The notes: generated by a model not told the origin, from the letters alone. A stretch of DNA of 16,084 nucleotides from an uncultured Faecalibacterium sp. (GCA_902463905.1 CABQHF010000018.1:1-16084), one strand, 5' to 3'; counted from the first letter of the stretch, positions 1 through 6,926 are shown. Numbers and translations: made by a program.

Positions 1-350
1 GGGTTGGGGTTCGGGGCCTCAGGGTCATACACCGGCTTTTCCTCGCTGGTGTCCTCCAGTGTGGCCGGCTCCTGTGCAGGGGCAGGCTCGGCAGGAGCTT
101 CCGGTGCCGGTTGTTCGGCCGGTGCGGCGGGCTGCTCTGCGGCAGCATCGGCAGCCTTGGCCTCTGCTTCGGCGTAGGCCTCAGCAGTCTTTTCTGCCTC
201 GTCGGCATCCTGCTCGGCCTCTTCGGGGAACTCGACCTCCTCCACATGGAGCGGGTCTTTCTGGTTCAGGAACTTGTCCAGTGCCACGATGGCGGCACCG
301 GTGACGGCCACGGCAGCGGCCGTGCCCAGAATGCGGAACAGCGTTTTCAT
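1..350 (-). CDS. Membrane-anchored Ala/Glu/Pro-rich protein, 3' part missing
   Basis: The first 116 codons of a minus-strand gene are in the window; the rest lies beyond the left edge. The protein starts MKTLFRILGTAAAVAVTGAA, a short basic N-terminus followed by one hydrophobic segment (about residues 5-24) that could be a signal anchor or uncleaved signal peptide. After about residue 35 it becomes acidic and low complexity, first Glu/Ala-rich and then Ala/Pro/Glu-rich with PAAPAEQPAPE-like steps, as in extended stalks or tethers. A perfect AGGAGG (358-363) sits 7 bases before the ATG, so the start is firm. It lies 36 bases downstream of the CobW-like gene on the same strand and is probably co-transcribed with it. 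No recognised domain is visible, and the function is unknown. Confidence 0.75.
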   Translation of the reverse strand, partial: MKTLFRILGTAAAVAVTGAAIVALDKFLNQKDPLHVEEVEFPEEAEQDADEAEKTAEAYAEAEAKAADAAAEQPAAPAEQPAPEAPAEPAPAQEPATLEDTSEEKPVYDPEAPNPN

Positions 351-386
351 ACCAGAACCTCCTGTAGATTCATCTAAATCAGAACG

Positions 387-1349
387 TTAAGAGAACGTTA
401 CGACTTCGTTCAGCGGCTTTTCGGCAGGCTCCACCGAGATGGCGGTCAGCACCGGGCCTTTGCCGCGGTAAATATTGTGGAACTTGTAGCCCACTTTGGC
501 GGTCACCCGTACCCAGCTACGCTGCTCCAGCGCCTTGTAGCCGTCATAGCTGCAGGGGAAGCCCACGAACTGGATATCCTGCACGCAGCAGGTCATGGCA
601 AAGCGGCCGGGCACGAAGCTGTTCTTGCCGGCGCGGTTGGTCTGGCACACCTGTGCCAGGAACTTCACCGTCTTGCCGGTATACTTCTGCGGCTCGTCCT
701 GGCAGTCCATGTACCAGATGCCGAAATCGTCATCGTGGATGTCGATGACCGGGGCGTTCACATCGAAGGGCAGCGGGTCGGGGATGTCATCATAGGCCAC
801 GCTGCCGTCGGCGAACTCGTAGGCGATGTCGCACTTGCGGGAAGCCTGACGCACCAGCTTGTGCAGCTCCTGCCGGGCCTCGTCGTTGTTCACGGCTTCG
901 GCGCGGTTGAACACGATCAGCTCACTGCGGGCGATCTTGTCCAGCAGCAGGCTGCGCATGGAGTTGTCGCGGGCATAGGTCAGGGCGGTGGTGCCGTCGG
1001 CGGTGGCGATGCACTGATACACCAGCCAGTTCTCCGGCAAAGCATCGGCCAGCTCCTGCAGCAGCCACATACCGTTGTACTCGATGACCACGCGGCCTGC
1101 GCCGGATTCCTTTTCCAGCTTGGCCAGGTTCTGCGGGTTCATCTCGGCCTTGTCCTCAAGTACCTTGACGGTCACGCCGGGGAAGGCGAACTTTTTGGGA
1201 TCATACTCTTCTTCACCCTCTTCGCAGATCAGCAGCAGGGTCTTGTCGCCGGAGTCGAAGTTGGGATCCTCAAAGGTCTCCTGAATGAACTTGGTCTTGC
1301 CGCTTTCCAGGAAGCCCACAAACAGGTAGACCGGAATTTCTTTTGCCAT
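387..1349 (-). CDS. CobW-like GTPase with C-terminal YcgQ/TIGR03943 (DUF1980)-like domain
   Basis: This 320-residue protein has two parts. Residues 1 to about 200 resemble a COG0523/CobW P-loop GTPase: the Walker A motif GFLESGKT is at 12-19. The CxCC metal-binding motif expected after Walker A is absent, and the guanine-specificity NKxD motif is replaced by VFNRAE. Residues about 212-320 resemble the C-terminal domain of YcgQ/TIGR03943 proteins, with the block RFAMTCC (249-255), a further Cys at 266 and a WVRVTAKV strand. In other Firmicutes, YcgQ-type proteins pair with a permease and are often under Zur control; that is family knowledge, not seen here. The start has an AAGGAG 12 bases upstream. 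The gene lies 35 bases after the His-rich CobW gene. A role in metal delivery or sensing is inferred; the domain assignment was made by eye. Confidence 0.82.
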   Translation of the reverse strand: MAKEIPVYLFVGFLESGKTKFIQETFEDPNFDSGDKTLLLICEEGEEEYDPKKFAFPGVTVKVLEDKAEMNPQNLAKLEKESGAGRVVIEYNGMWLLQELADALPENWLVYQCIATADGTTALTYARDNSMRSLLLDKIARSELIVFNRAEAVNNDEARQELHKLVRQASRKCDIAYEFADGSVAYDDIPDPLPFDVNAPVIDIHDDDFGIWYMDCQDEPQKYTGKTVKFLAQVCQTNRAGKNSFVPGRFAMTCCVQDIQFVGFPCSYDGYKALEQRSWVRVTAKVGYKFHNIYRGKGPVLTAISVEPAEKPLNEVVTFS

Positions 1350-1384
1350 AGGTTACGGTTTCTCCTTTTTCACTCACGCGGTTA

Positions 1385-2539
1385 TCAGCAGCCGAACAGC
1401 TCTGCAATGGCTTTTTCGTTCAGCTTGGAGCCGATGACCACCAGTTTGCCGCCCACATCTGCACCGCGGGCACGCACTTCCCACTCGCCGGGCACATAGT
1501 CGAACTCCAGCCAGCCGTCTGCGCCGCCGTCCACGATGCCCTTGCTGCGCAGGATCATGCCGTAATTGCCGGTATCCAGCTCGGTGAGGGCGTGCTCCAC
1601 TTCTGCCTTGGTGAACTTGCGGGCCGTCTCGACGCCCCAGCTGGTGAACACCTCGTCGGCGTCGTGGTCGTGATGATGATGACCGCAGCAGCAATGACCG
1701 TCATGGTCGTGATGATGCTCGTGCTCGTCCTCCTCATCGTCGTCATCGTGATGGTGGTGGCCGCAGCAGCAATGCTCCTCGTGGTCATGATCCTCATGCT
1801 CGTGGTGGTGCTCATGCTCGTCGTGGTCATCGTCCTCGTCATGGTCGTGATGGTGATGATGGTGGTGCTCTTCTTCCTCGTCCTCCTCGGCGTGCTTCTC
1901 GTTTGCCTTGGCGGCCATGGCGATCAGCTCTGCCTTGAAGTCGTCCTTGGTGGACATGGCTTTCAGGATCTGCTCACCGGTCAGCTCGTCCCATGCGGTG
2001 GTCACGATGGTGGCGGTGGGGTTCTTCTCGCGCAGCATGGCCACGGCGGCGGCGATCTTCTCCTCGCTGGCGGTCTGGGTGCGGCTGAGCAGGATGCAGC
2101 TTGCATGGCTGATCTGGTCGTCGTAGAACTCACCGAAGTTCTTCATATACATCTTGACCTTGTTCACATCGGCCACGGTGACAAAGCTGTTCAGCTGCAC
2201 GTCCAGATGCTCTGCCACGCCCTCCACGGCGCGGGTCACATCACTCAGCTTGCCCACGCCGGACGGCTCGATGACGATGCGGTCGGGGTGGTACTGCTCC
2301 ACCACCTGCTGCAGAGCGGTGCGGAAATCGCCCACCAGAGAGCAGCAGATGCAGCCGGCGTTCAGCTCGTTGATCTGGATGCCGGATTCCTTCAGGAAGC
2401 CGCCGTCGATGCCGATCTCGCCGAACTCGTTCTCAATCAGAACGACCTGCTGGCCGGCAAAGGCCTCCTTGATGAGCTTTTTGATCAGGGTCGTTTTGCC
2501 GGCACCCAGGAAGCCGGAGAAAATATCAATTTTGGTCAT
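1385..2539 (-). CDS. CobW/COG0523 metallochaperone GTPase with His/Cys-rich insert
   Basis: This 384-residue protein is a G3E-family GTPase. It has Walker A GFLGAGKTT (9-17), the hallmark metal-binding CxCC motif as GCICC (62-66), an EPSG switch motif near residue 92, and a CobW C-terminal domain from about residue 295 to the end. Between the two domains, about residues 215-292 form an extreme His/Asp/Glu-rich stretch with a run of seven His and two copies of HCCCGHHHH 26 residues apart. Such proteins (YjiA, YciC/ZagA, ZNG1) use GTP hydrolysis to deliver zinc or another metal to client enzymes in the cytosol. The insert is probably a metal store or sensor. The NKxD position reads SRTQ. The RBS is modest (AAGAGG, 10 bases upstream). 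This is the first gene of the presumed operon. The metal and client cannot be told from sequence. Confidence 0.93.
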   Translation of the reverse strand: MTKIDIFSGFLGAGKTTLIKKLIKEAFAGQQVVLIENEFGEIGIDGGFLKESGIQINELNAGCICCSLVGDFRTALQQVVEQYHPDRIVIEPSGVGKLSDVTRAVEGVAEHLDVQLNSFVTVADVNKVKMYMKNFGEFYDDQISHASCILLSRTQTASEEKIAAAVAMLREKNPTATIVTTAWDELTGEQILKAMSTKDDFKAELIAMAAKANEKHAEEDEEEEHHHHHHHDHDEDDDHDEHEHHHEHEDHDHEEHCCCGHHHHDDDDEEDEHEHHHDHDGHCCCGHHHHDHDADEVFTSWGVETARKFTKAEVEHALTELDTGNYGMILRSKGIVDGGADGWLEFDYVPGEWEVRARGADVGGKLVVIGSKLNEKAIAELFGC

Positions 2540-2609
2540 AGTTGAAATGCCTCTTTCTTTTTTAGCAGACAGAGCCGCAGAGCGCTGGCCCGTAAAATCT
2601 TACACCACT

Positions 2610-2628
2610 ATTATAACAACCCTGTCAA
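2610..2628 (-). promoter_or_regulatory. Extended -10 promoter of the CobW operon
   Basis: On the minus strand a perfect TATAAT (2610-2615) is preceded by TG and one base, giving the extended -10 TGTTATAAT. A TTGACA-like box (2623-2628) is present but only 7 bases away, so it cannot be the partner -35. Transcription would start near 2603, about 64 bases before the CobW start codon. Confidence 0.6.
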
Positions 2629-2653
2629 TGGGAAAACGCCCTTTTTTAAGAAA

Positions 2654-2677
2654 AAATTGTAACATTTTTTGCAATTT
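2654..2677. promoter_or_regulatory. Zur-like inverted repeat operator candidate
   Basis: The half-sites AAATTGTAA and TTGCAATTT face each other across 6 bases, with one mismatch between arms. The Bacillus Zur half-site is AAATCGTAA, so each arm differs by one or two bases, but the Bacillus spacer is 3 rather than 6. A second minus-strand extended -10, TGTTACAAT (2656-2664), lies inside the element, so a bound repressor would cover it. Placement upstream of a zinc-type GTPase operon supports metalloregulation; the identity of the regulator is inferred. Confidence 0.45.
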
Positions 2678-2717
2678 GGTTGCGTTTTCGCGCTTTGGGC
2701 CAAAAATAAGGGCCGCT

Positions 2718-2822
2718 GGCGGCACGGAATATTCCCTGGAAAATGCGGTGACGGCCGCGTTTGCCGACAGCGGCATCACTCTCAGCCCGGCGGATGTTTC
2801 CGGCTGCACCGCAGCGGCGTGA
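2718..2822 (+). pseudogene. Possible degraded PepSY-like fragment
   Basis: A plus-strand frame here reads GGTEYSLENAVTAAFADSG and continues ITLSPADVSG before a TGA stop. It resembles the start of a PepSY repeat (a SLxxA helix followed by a SxxDV turn). No start codon or RBS precedes it in frame, and nothing recognisable follows. It could be a gene remnant or chance, since GC-rich sequence yields Ala-rich frames easily. Otherwise the 402-base gap between the CobW operon and the peptidase gene holds only the promoters described here. Confidence 0.18.
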
Positions 2823-2847
2823 GTGAAAAAGCACCGCGGCTCCTGCA

Positions 2848-2876
2848 TTGCAATCTTTGCACCGGAATGGTACAAT
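2848..2876 (+). promoter_or_regulatory. Promoter of the M24 peptidase gene
   Basis: TTGCAA (2848-2853), a 17-base spacer and TACAAT (2871-2876) preceded by TGG form a sigma-A promoter with an extended -10. The start site would be near 2883, giving a leader of about 60 bases. The leader contains a perfect 6-base-pair hairpin (2898-2915, GCCGGA/TCCGGC, 6-base loop). Confidence 0.65.
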
Positions 2877-2941
2877 AAGCAATAGCAAACCACCGCCGCC
2901 GGACGTTCTTCCGGCAAATATGAGAAAGAAGGCTTTTTCCT

Positions 2942-4741
2942 ATGAGTATGAACACGGTTCCTGAGCGTCTGGCTGCCCTGCGTGCAGCCATGAAGGCAAA
3001 CGGCGTGGACGTTTACCTGATCCCAGTGGGCGACCCCCATTCCAGCGAGTACCTGCCCGATCACTATACCTCCCTGACCTACTTCTCCGGTTTCCACGGC
3101 GAGAACTCCAACTTCGTGGTCACCATGACCGAGAGCGCGGTCTGGGCCGACGGCCGCTACTTCGTGCAGGCCGAGAAGGAGATCGCAGGCACCGAGATCC
3201 AGCTGATGAAGATGGGCGAGCCGGGCGTGCCCACCGTGGAGGAATACTGCGCCAGGGTGGTGCCCGAAGGCGGCAAGCTGGGCCTGTGCGGCCTGACTGC
3301 CAGCTGCGCACTGGTGAACAGCGTCAAGAAGGCCCTGGAGGCCAGGAACGCCACCATCAAGACCCTGTTCCTGGAAGATGAGCTGTGGACCGAGGGCCGC
3401 CCTGCCCTGCCCGCTACCCCGGCCTGGATCCTGCCCAAGGAATACGCAGGCTTCTCCCCTGCTGAAAAGCTGGGCCAGCTGCGTGCAAAGCTCGCAGAAC
3501 TGGGCTGCACCGCCCAGCTGGTGGGCAAGCTGGACAACCTTGCCTGGCTGCTGAACCTGCGCGCCATGGATATCGAGTGCACTCCCTACGCCATGGCTTA
3601 CTGCTATGTGACCCCGGACCGCGCCGTGCTGTTCATCAACACCGCCCGTGTGACCCCGGAGGCAAAGGCAGAACTGGAAGCCAACGGTGTGACCCTGGCC
3701 GAGTACGACAACATCCTGGACTTCATGGCCGCCGAGACCGAGCCCCAGACCGTGCTGGCAGAGAGCGCTACCGTGAACTATGCCGTGTATCAGGTGCTGG
3801 AGAACAACACCGTCCTCACCGTGAAGGATCTGGCCGACCCCCTGCTGCCCATGAAGGGCGTGAAGAACGAAGTGGAGCTGACCCACGACAAGGAAGCCCA
3901 CATCCGCGACGCCGTGGCCATGGTGCGCTTCCAGATCGAACTGGAGCAGCGTCTGGCCGCCGGTGAGGAACTGACCGAGCTGACCGTGGACGAGATCCTG
4001 CACAAGTACCGCAGCACCACCGATAAGTTCATCGTGGAGAGCTTTGGCACCATTGCGGCCTACGGCGGCAACGCAGCCATGATGCACTACCACGCCACCC
4101 CGGAGGACCACGCAAAGCTCCAGCGCAAGGGCTTTTTGCTGGTGGACAGCGGTGCCACCTACATGGACGGCACCACCGACATCACCCGCACCTACCCGCT
4201 GGGTGAGCTGACCGAGGACGAGCGCAAGTTCTACACCTGGACCCTGCAGTGCCACATCGACATTGCCAAGGCCGTCTGGCTGGATTACTGCGACTGCCAC
4301 ATGATCGACACCATCGCCCGTGAACCGCTGTGGCAGCATCTGATCAACTACCGCTGCGGCACCGGCCACAGCGTCAGCTTTGTGGGCAACGTCCACGAAG
4401 GCCCCCACGCCCTGAACGGCCGCAACACGACCCTGATGCGCCCGGGCATGATCGTCACCGATGAGCCCGGCGTGTATGAGACCGATTTGGTGGGCATCCG
4501 CATCGAGAACGAACTGGTGTGCGTGCACAAGGCCGACAACCAGTACGGCACCTTCCTGGGCTTTGAGCCGATCATGTTCGTGCCCATCGCCACCTCTCCC
4601 ATCGTGCCCGGCGTGCTGACCAAGGACGAGCTGGACTGGCTGAACAACTATCACCGCCAGGTGTTCGAGAAGCTGGCTCCCCACCTGAACGATGAAGAGC
4701 GCGAGTGGCTGGCCAAGAAGTGCGCCGCCATCGGCTGCTGA
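2942..4741 (+). CDS. Aminopeptidase P family protein (M24B Xaa-Pro aminopeptidase)
   Basis: This 599-residue cytosolic metallopeptidase should remove N-terminal residues that precede proline. It has the three-part layout of the long XPNPEP1-type enzymes: two creatinase-like N-terminal domains (about 1-310) and a C-terminal pita-bread catalytic domain. Every metal ligand is visible: D402 and D413 in DSGATYMDGTTDITR, H476 in GTGHS, E508 in DEPGVYE and E522 in RIENE. Their spacing closely follows human XPNPEP1. The catalytic His region YGGNAAMMHYH is also present. The start at 2942 was chosen because AGAAGG ends 9 bases upstream; a second in-frame ATG is two codons later. It has its own promoter and is followed by a strong terminator, so it is monocistronic. 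Likely role: recycling of proline-containing peptides. The assignment is secure. Confidence 0.96.
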   Translation: MSMNTVPERLAALRAAMKANGVDVYLIPVGDPHSSEYLPDHYTSLTYFSGFHGENSNFVVTMTESAVWADGRYFVQAEKEIAGTEIQLMKMGEPGVPTVEEYCARVVPEGGKLGLCGLTASCALVNSVKKALEARNATIKTLFLEDELWTEGRPALPATPAWILPKEYAGFSPAEKLGQLRAKLAELGCTAQLVGKLDNLAWLLNLRAMDIECTPYAMAYCYVTPDRAVLFINTARVTPEAKAELEANGVTLAEYDNILDFMAAETEPQTVLAESATVNYAVYQVLENNTVLTVKDLADPLLPMKGVKNEVELTHDKEAHIRDAVAMVRFQIELEQRLAAGEELTELTVDEILHKYRSTTDKFIVESFGTIAAYGGNAAMMHYHATPEDHAKLQRKGFLLVDSGATYMDGTTDITRTYPLGELTEDERKFYTWTLQCHIDIAKAVWLDYCDCHMIDTIAREPLWQHLINYRCGTGHSVSFVGNVHEGPHALNGRNTTLMRPGMIVTDEPGVYETDLVGIRIENELVCVHKADNQYGTFLGFEPIMFVPIATSPIVPGVLTKDELDWLNNYHRQVFEKLAPHLNDEEREWLAKKCAAIGC

Positions 4742-4764
4742 GCACCCGGCCGCTGAACATCGCA

Positions 4765-4825
4765 TAAAAAAGCGGGAAGCCGTGCCGGAGCGTGCAAGCT
4801 CCTGCGGCTTCCCGTTTGTTGCTTT
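4765..4825. terminator. Bidirectional rho-independent terminator
   Basis: A perfect 10-base-pair stem (CGGGAAGCCG 4773-4782 with CGGCTTCCCG 4805-4814) encloses a 22-base inner region. It has T-rich sequence on the right for the peptidase gene and an A-run on the left that serves as a T-run for the converging glycosyltransferase gene. Confidence 0.88.
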
Positions 4826-4828
4826 TGC

Positions 4829-5893
4829 TTATTCTTTGGGGTCGCTGTCGTGCCGGGCCTTCCACTCGGCACTGCGTTCCTGCGCCGTTTCCCGCAGCTC
4901 CTCCCGCATGCCGTTCCAGCGCTCGCGGGCCTCGGCGGTGCGGGTCTGCACGTCCTCGCGGGCATCCTTCCAGTAGGCCTTGGCCTCGTCGATGACCTCC
5001 TTGAAGGGGCCGGAAGGGTAAGTGCTCTCCGCGATATCCACCAGGAATTTGTACAGCTGCGGGCGCACCTCCTCGTAGATGCCCAGGCGGGTGTACAGCT
5101 CGGTGTAGTAGTGGAACACCTGGATCTTGTTCTGCACCAGAGAGGCGGCGTTGATCTGGGTGTGGCAGATGCTCTGGGGGTTCTGCACATAGTAGTAGCC
5201 CGGCTGTGCAATGGAAGCGAACACCCCGGCGTACTGGATGTACTGCATGTTGAACACCAGATCCTCGGCCCACCGCACCTCGCTGGTAAACTGGATCTGG
5301 TGATCCACCAGCAGGTCCCGGCGGTACAGCTTGTTCCACAGCACCCCGTAAAAATAAGAGGCAGGCTTGTCCATCAGATGCCGGGCAAACTCGTCCTTGG
5401 TGTAGACCCCGGCAGGCAGAAAGCCGTACTCCCGTACCTCCGGGGGCCGGGCCACGGTCATGACCCCCAGCTCGTCCTGGAGCTTATCCAGCACCTGTTC
5501 CGGCTTGCTGGCCCCGGCGGGGATCACCATCTTGTAAGGTGCGATGACCAGGTCGGCGTTGTTCTGTTCGGCAGCGGTGACCAGATGCTCGGTGAAGTCC
5601 GGGTCGATATAGTCGTCGCTGTCCACGAACTGCACATACTTGCCGCTGGCCAGCTTCAGGCCCAGGTTGCGGGTGTCGGACACGCCGGAGTTGGCCTTGT
5701 CCACCAGCACGATGCGCTCGTCCTTTGCGCGGAACGCTTCGCACACGGGCAGGCTCTGATCCTTGGAGCCATCGTTCAGCACGATGACCTCGATGTTCTG
5801 CCAGCTCTGGGCGCAGATGCTCTCCAGACAGCGGGCAATGTGGTTCTGGGCGTTGTACACGGGCAGAATGATGCTGACAAGGGGCTTTGACAT
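4829..5893 (-). CDS. Family 2 glycosyltransferase (GT-A fold)
   Basis: This 354-residue protein transfers a sugar from a nucleotide-sugar donor, probably at the inner face of the membrane during surface-polysaccharide or teichoic-acid-type glycan assembly. The N-terminus VSIILPVYNAQNHIARCLES, NDGS (40-43), the SGVSDTRNLG segment (69-78) and the metal-binding DSDD (91-94) are classic GT2 motifs. EVRWAEDLVFN further on supplies the usual ED acceptor or base motif. The last 70 or so residues are highly charged and probably helical; no membrane segment is visible, so any membrane contact would be peripheral. An AAAGGAG lies about 9 bases before the ATG. The gene stands alone between a bidirectional terminator and its own promoter, with no glycan cluster around it, so donor and acceptor are unknown. 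Confidence 0.93.
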   Translation of the reverse strand: MSKPLVSIILPVYNAQNHIARCLESICAQSWQNIEVIVLNDGSKDQSLPVCEAFRAKDERIVLVDKANSGVSDTRNLGLKLASGKYVQFVDSDDYIDPDFTEHLVTAAEQNNADLVIAPYKMVIPAGASKPEQVLDKLQDELGVMTVARPPEVREYGFLPAGVYTKDEFARHLMDKPASYFYGVLWNKLYRRDLLVDHQIQFTSEVRWAEDLVFNMQYIQYAGVFASIAQPGYYYVQNPQSICHTQINAASLVQNKIQVFHYYTELYTRLGIYEEVRPQLYKFLVDIAESTYPSGPFKEVIDEAKAYWKDAREDVQTRTAEARERWNGMREELRETAQERSAEWKARHDSDPKE

Positions 5894-5922
5894 GGCGGCG
5901 TCTCCTTTGTTGTTTTTTGATT

Positions 5923-5951
5923 ACTATACCCCCGCACCGCGCAAAATGCAA
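5923..5951 (-). promoter_or_regulatory. Promoter of the glycosyltransferase gene
   Basis: On the minus strand, TTGCAT (5946-5951) and TATAGT (5923-5928) are separated by exactly 17 bases. The region is divergent and short (84 bases between the two start codons), so the regulator gene on the other strand must start transcription in or very near it. I see no convincing plus-strand promoter. Confidence 0.65.
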
Positions 5952-5977
5952 GGGCGGGTTTGAAGAGGAGGGATCCT

Positions 5978-6718
5978 GTGATCTTTCACATTGCGGTGTG
6001 CAGCCCGGACGCGGGCCTGCGCAGCGGGCTGGAACGCCAGTGCATGGAATTTTTTGCCCGGCGAGCGGACGCCTGCATCGTGGAACACCTGCCGGACACC
6101 GACGCCCTGCTGCGGAAGGACGGGGAGGGCGTGCGGTACGACCTGTACCTGCTGGAGCTTTCCGGCTCGGCTACGCCGGTGGGGCTGGCGGCTGCCGGGG
6201 AGCTGCGCCGCCGGGGCCGCCGGGCCCCGCTGGCCTTTGTGGCCCGCACCACGGCCCACGCTTACAGCGCCTACAAGGTGGATGCGCTGCAATATCTGCT
6301 GCTGCCGGTGCGCCAGCGGGAGCTTTCGGCCCTGCTGGCCCGCGCCACCGAGCCGGAATACGGCCCGTCCGTCACGGTGAACACCGCCGAGGGCCTGCGG
6401 GCGCTGCCCTATGCGGGCATCGAATATCTGGAGTGCACCCACCACATCGTGCACTTCCACCTCACCAGCGGGGAGGACGTGCCCACCCTGTCGCTGCGGG
6501 TGCCGTTTTCTGCGGTGGCACAGCCTCTGCTGGCGGATGGGCGCTTTTTGCAGCCCCACCGCTCCTATGTGGTCAATCTGGCCGAGGCGGACCTGCTTTC
6601 TTCCGGGGAGCTGCGCATGCGCAGCGGGGCCCGCATCTCCATCCCCCGCGGGCGGGAGGGTGCCGTGCGGGACGCCTTCCAGCAATGGGTGCAGCAGCAG
6701 AAATACAGCCTGAAATAA
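5978..6718 (+). CDS. LytTR-family DNA-binding regulator with degenerate receiver domain
   Basis: This protein of 246 residues has a response-regulator layout: a receiver-like domain (about 2-120) and a C-terminal LytTR DNA-binding domain (about 133-240). The latter shows IEYLEC, FLQPHRSYVVNL and ISIPRGREGAV, as in AgrA/LytR/AlgR-type regulators. The receiver is degenerate. The phospho-acceptor Asp in DLYLLEL is replaced by Glu (E60), the acidic pair after strand 1 reads CSPD, and the conserved Lys before Pro is Leu (L109). It may therefore act without phosphorylation. The GTG at 5978 was chosen because AGGAGG (5966-5971) sits 6 bases before it; an upstream in-frame TTG at 5960 would place that RBS inside the gene. 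No histidine kinase gene is nearby. Target genes are unknown; the divergent glycosyltransferase is one candidate. Confidence 0.88.
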   Translation: MIFHIAVCSPDAGLRSGLERQCMEFFARRADACIVEHLPDTDALLRKDGEGVRYDLYLLELSGSATPVGLAAAGELRRRGRRAPLAFVARTTAHAYSAYKVDALQYLLLPVRQRELSALLARATEPEYGPSVTVNTAEGLRALPYAGIEYLECTHHIVHFHLTSGEDVPTLSLRVPFSAVAQPLLADGRFLQPHRSYVVNLAEADLLSSGELRMRSGARISIPRGREGAVRDAFQQWVQQQKYSLK

Positions 6719-6724
6719 AATAAA

Positions 6725-6794
6725 AGCATCTGCGGCATTTCGCTCCTGATTCTGAGAAATCGGCGAAAAATGCTGCGGATGCTTTTTGTTTTTA
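6725..6794. terminator. Strong bidirectional terminator
   Basis: A 16-base-pair stem (6725-6740 with 6768-6783, two G-U pairs when read on the plus strand) carries a smaller inner hairpin and is followed by a T-rich run. On the left, an A-rich stretch gives the converging minus-strand transcript its own T-run. It ends the LytTR gene and probably also the HAD gene transcript. Confidence 0.88.
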
Positions 6795-6799
6795 ACGGC

Positions 6800-6926
6800 C
6801 TCGCCCTCTCCGTCTGCTCCCTCTGGTCGCATCCACCTCTCCCAAAGGGAGAGGCAAGAGCCTGACCGTAACGTTCTTGGCTCCCCCTTTGGGGGAGCTG
6901 TCACCGAAGGTGACTGAGAGGGCGAG
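6800..6926 (+). repeat. Palindromic intergenic repeat, copy 1 (cloverleaf-like)
   Basis: An element of 127 bases bounded by 11-base perfect terminal inverted repeats (CTCGCCCTCTC and GAGAGGGCGAG). Inside are perfect hairpins CCTCTCCC-aaa-GGGAGAGG, GCTCCCCC-ttt-GGGGGAGC and GTCACC-gaa-GGTGAC, plus one decayed arm. A second copy in the opposite orientation lies at 14032-14155, so this is a dispersed family. It fills the gap between the terminator and the end of the HAD gene. It encodes no protein and looks like a non-autonomous MITE or REP-type element. Confidence 0.85.

Noticed and set aside
1670..1870. Short repeated GTGATG/GTGGTG units resembling a satellite or CRISPR-like array
   Set aside because: They are codons for His, Asp and Glu inside an uninterrupted CobW reading frame; there are no spacers.
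2623..2628. TTGACA upstream of the CobW gene as a -35 box
   Set aside because: It is only 7 bases from TATAAT; the extended -10 explains the promoter better.
2600..4765. Very long open frame antisense to the peptidase gene
   Set aside because: It mirrors the GC-rich codon bias of the M24 gene, reads as low-complexity Gly/His/Val/Gln, and has no RBS. The plus-strand gene has complete catalytic motifs.
6800..6926. Cloverleaf repeat considered as a tRNA or similar RNA gene
   Set aside because: There is no anticodon arm of correct size, no T-loop TTC motif and no CCA-compatible acceptor; two variable copies point to a mobile repeat.
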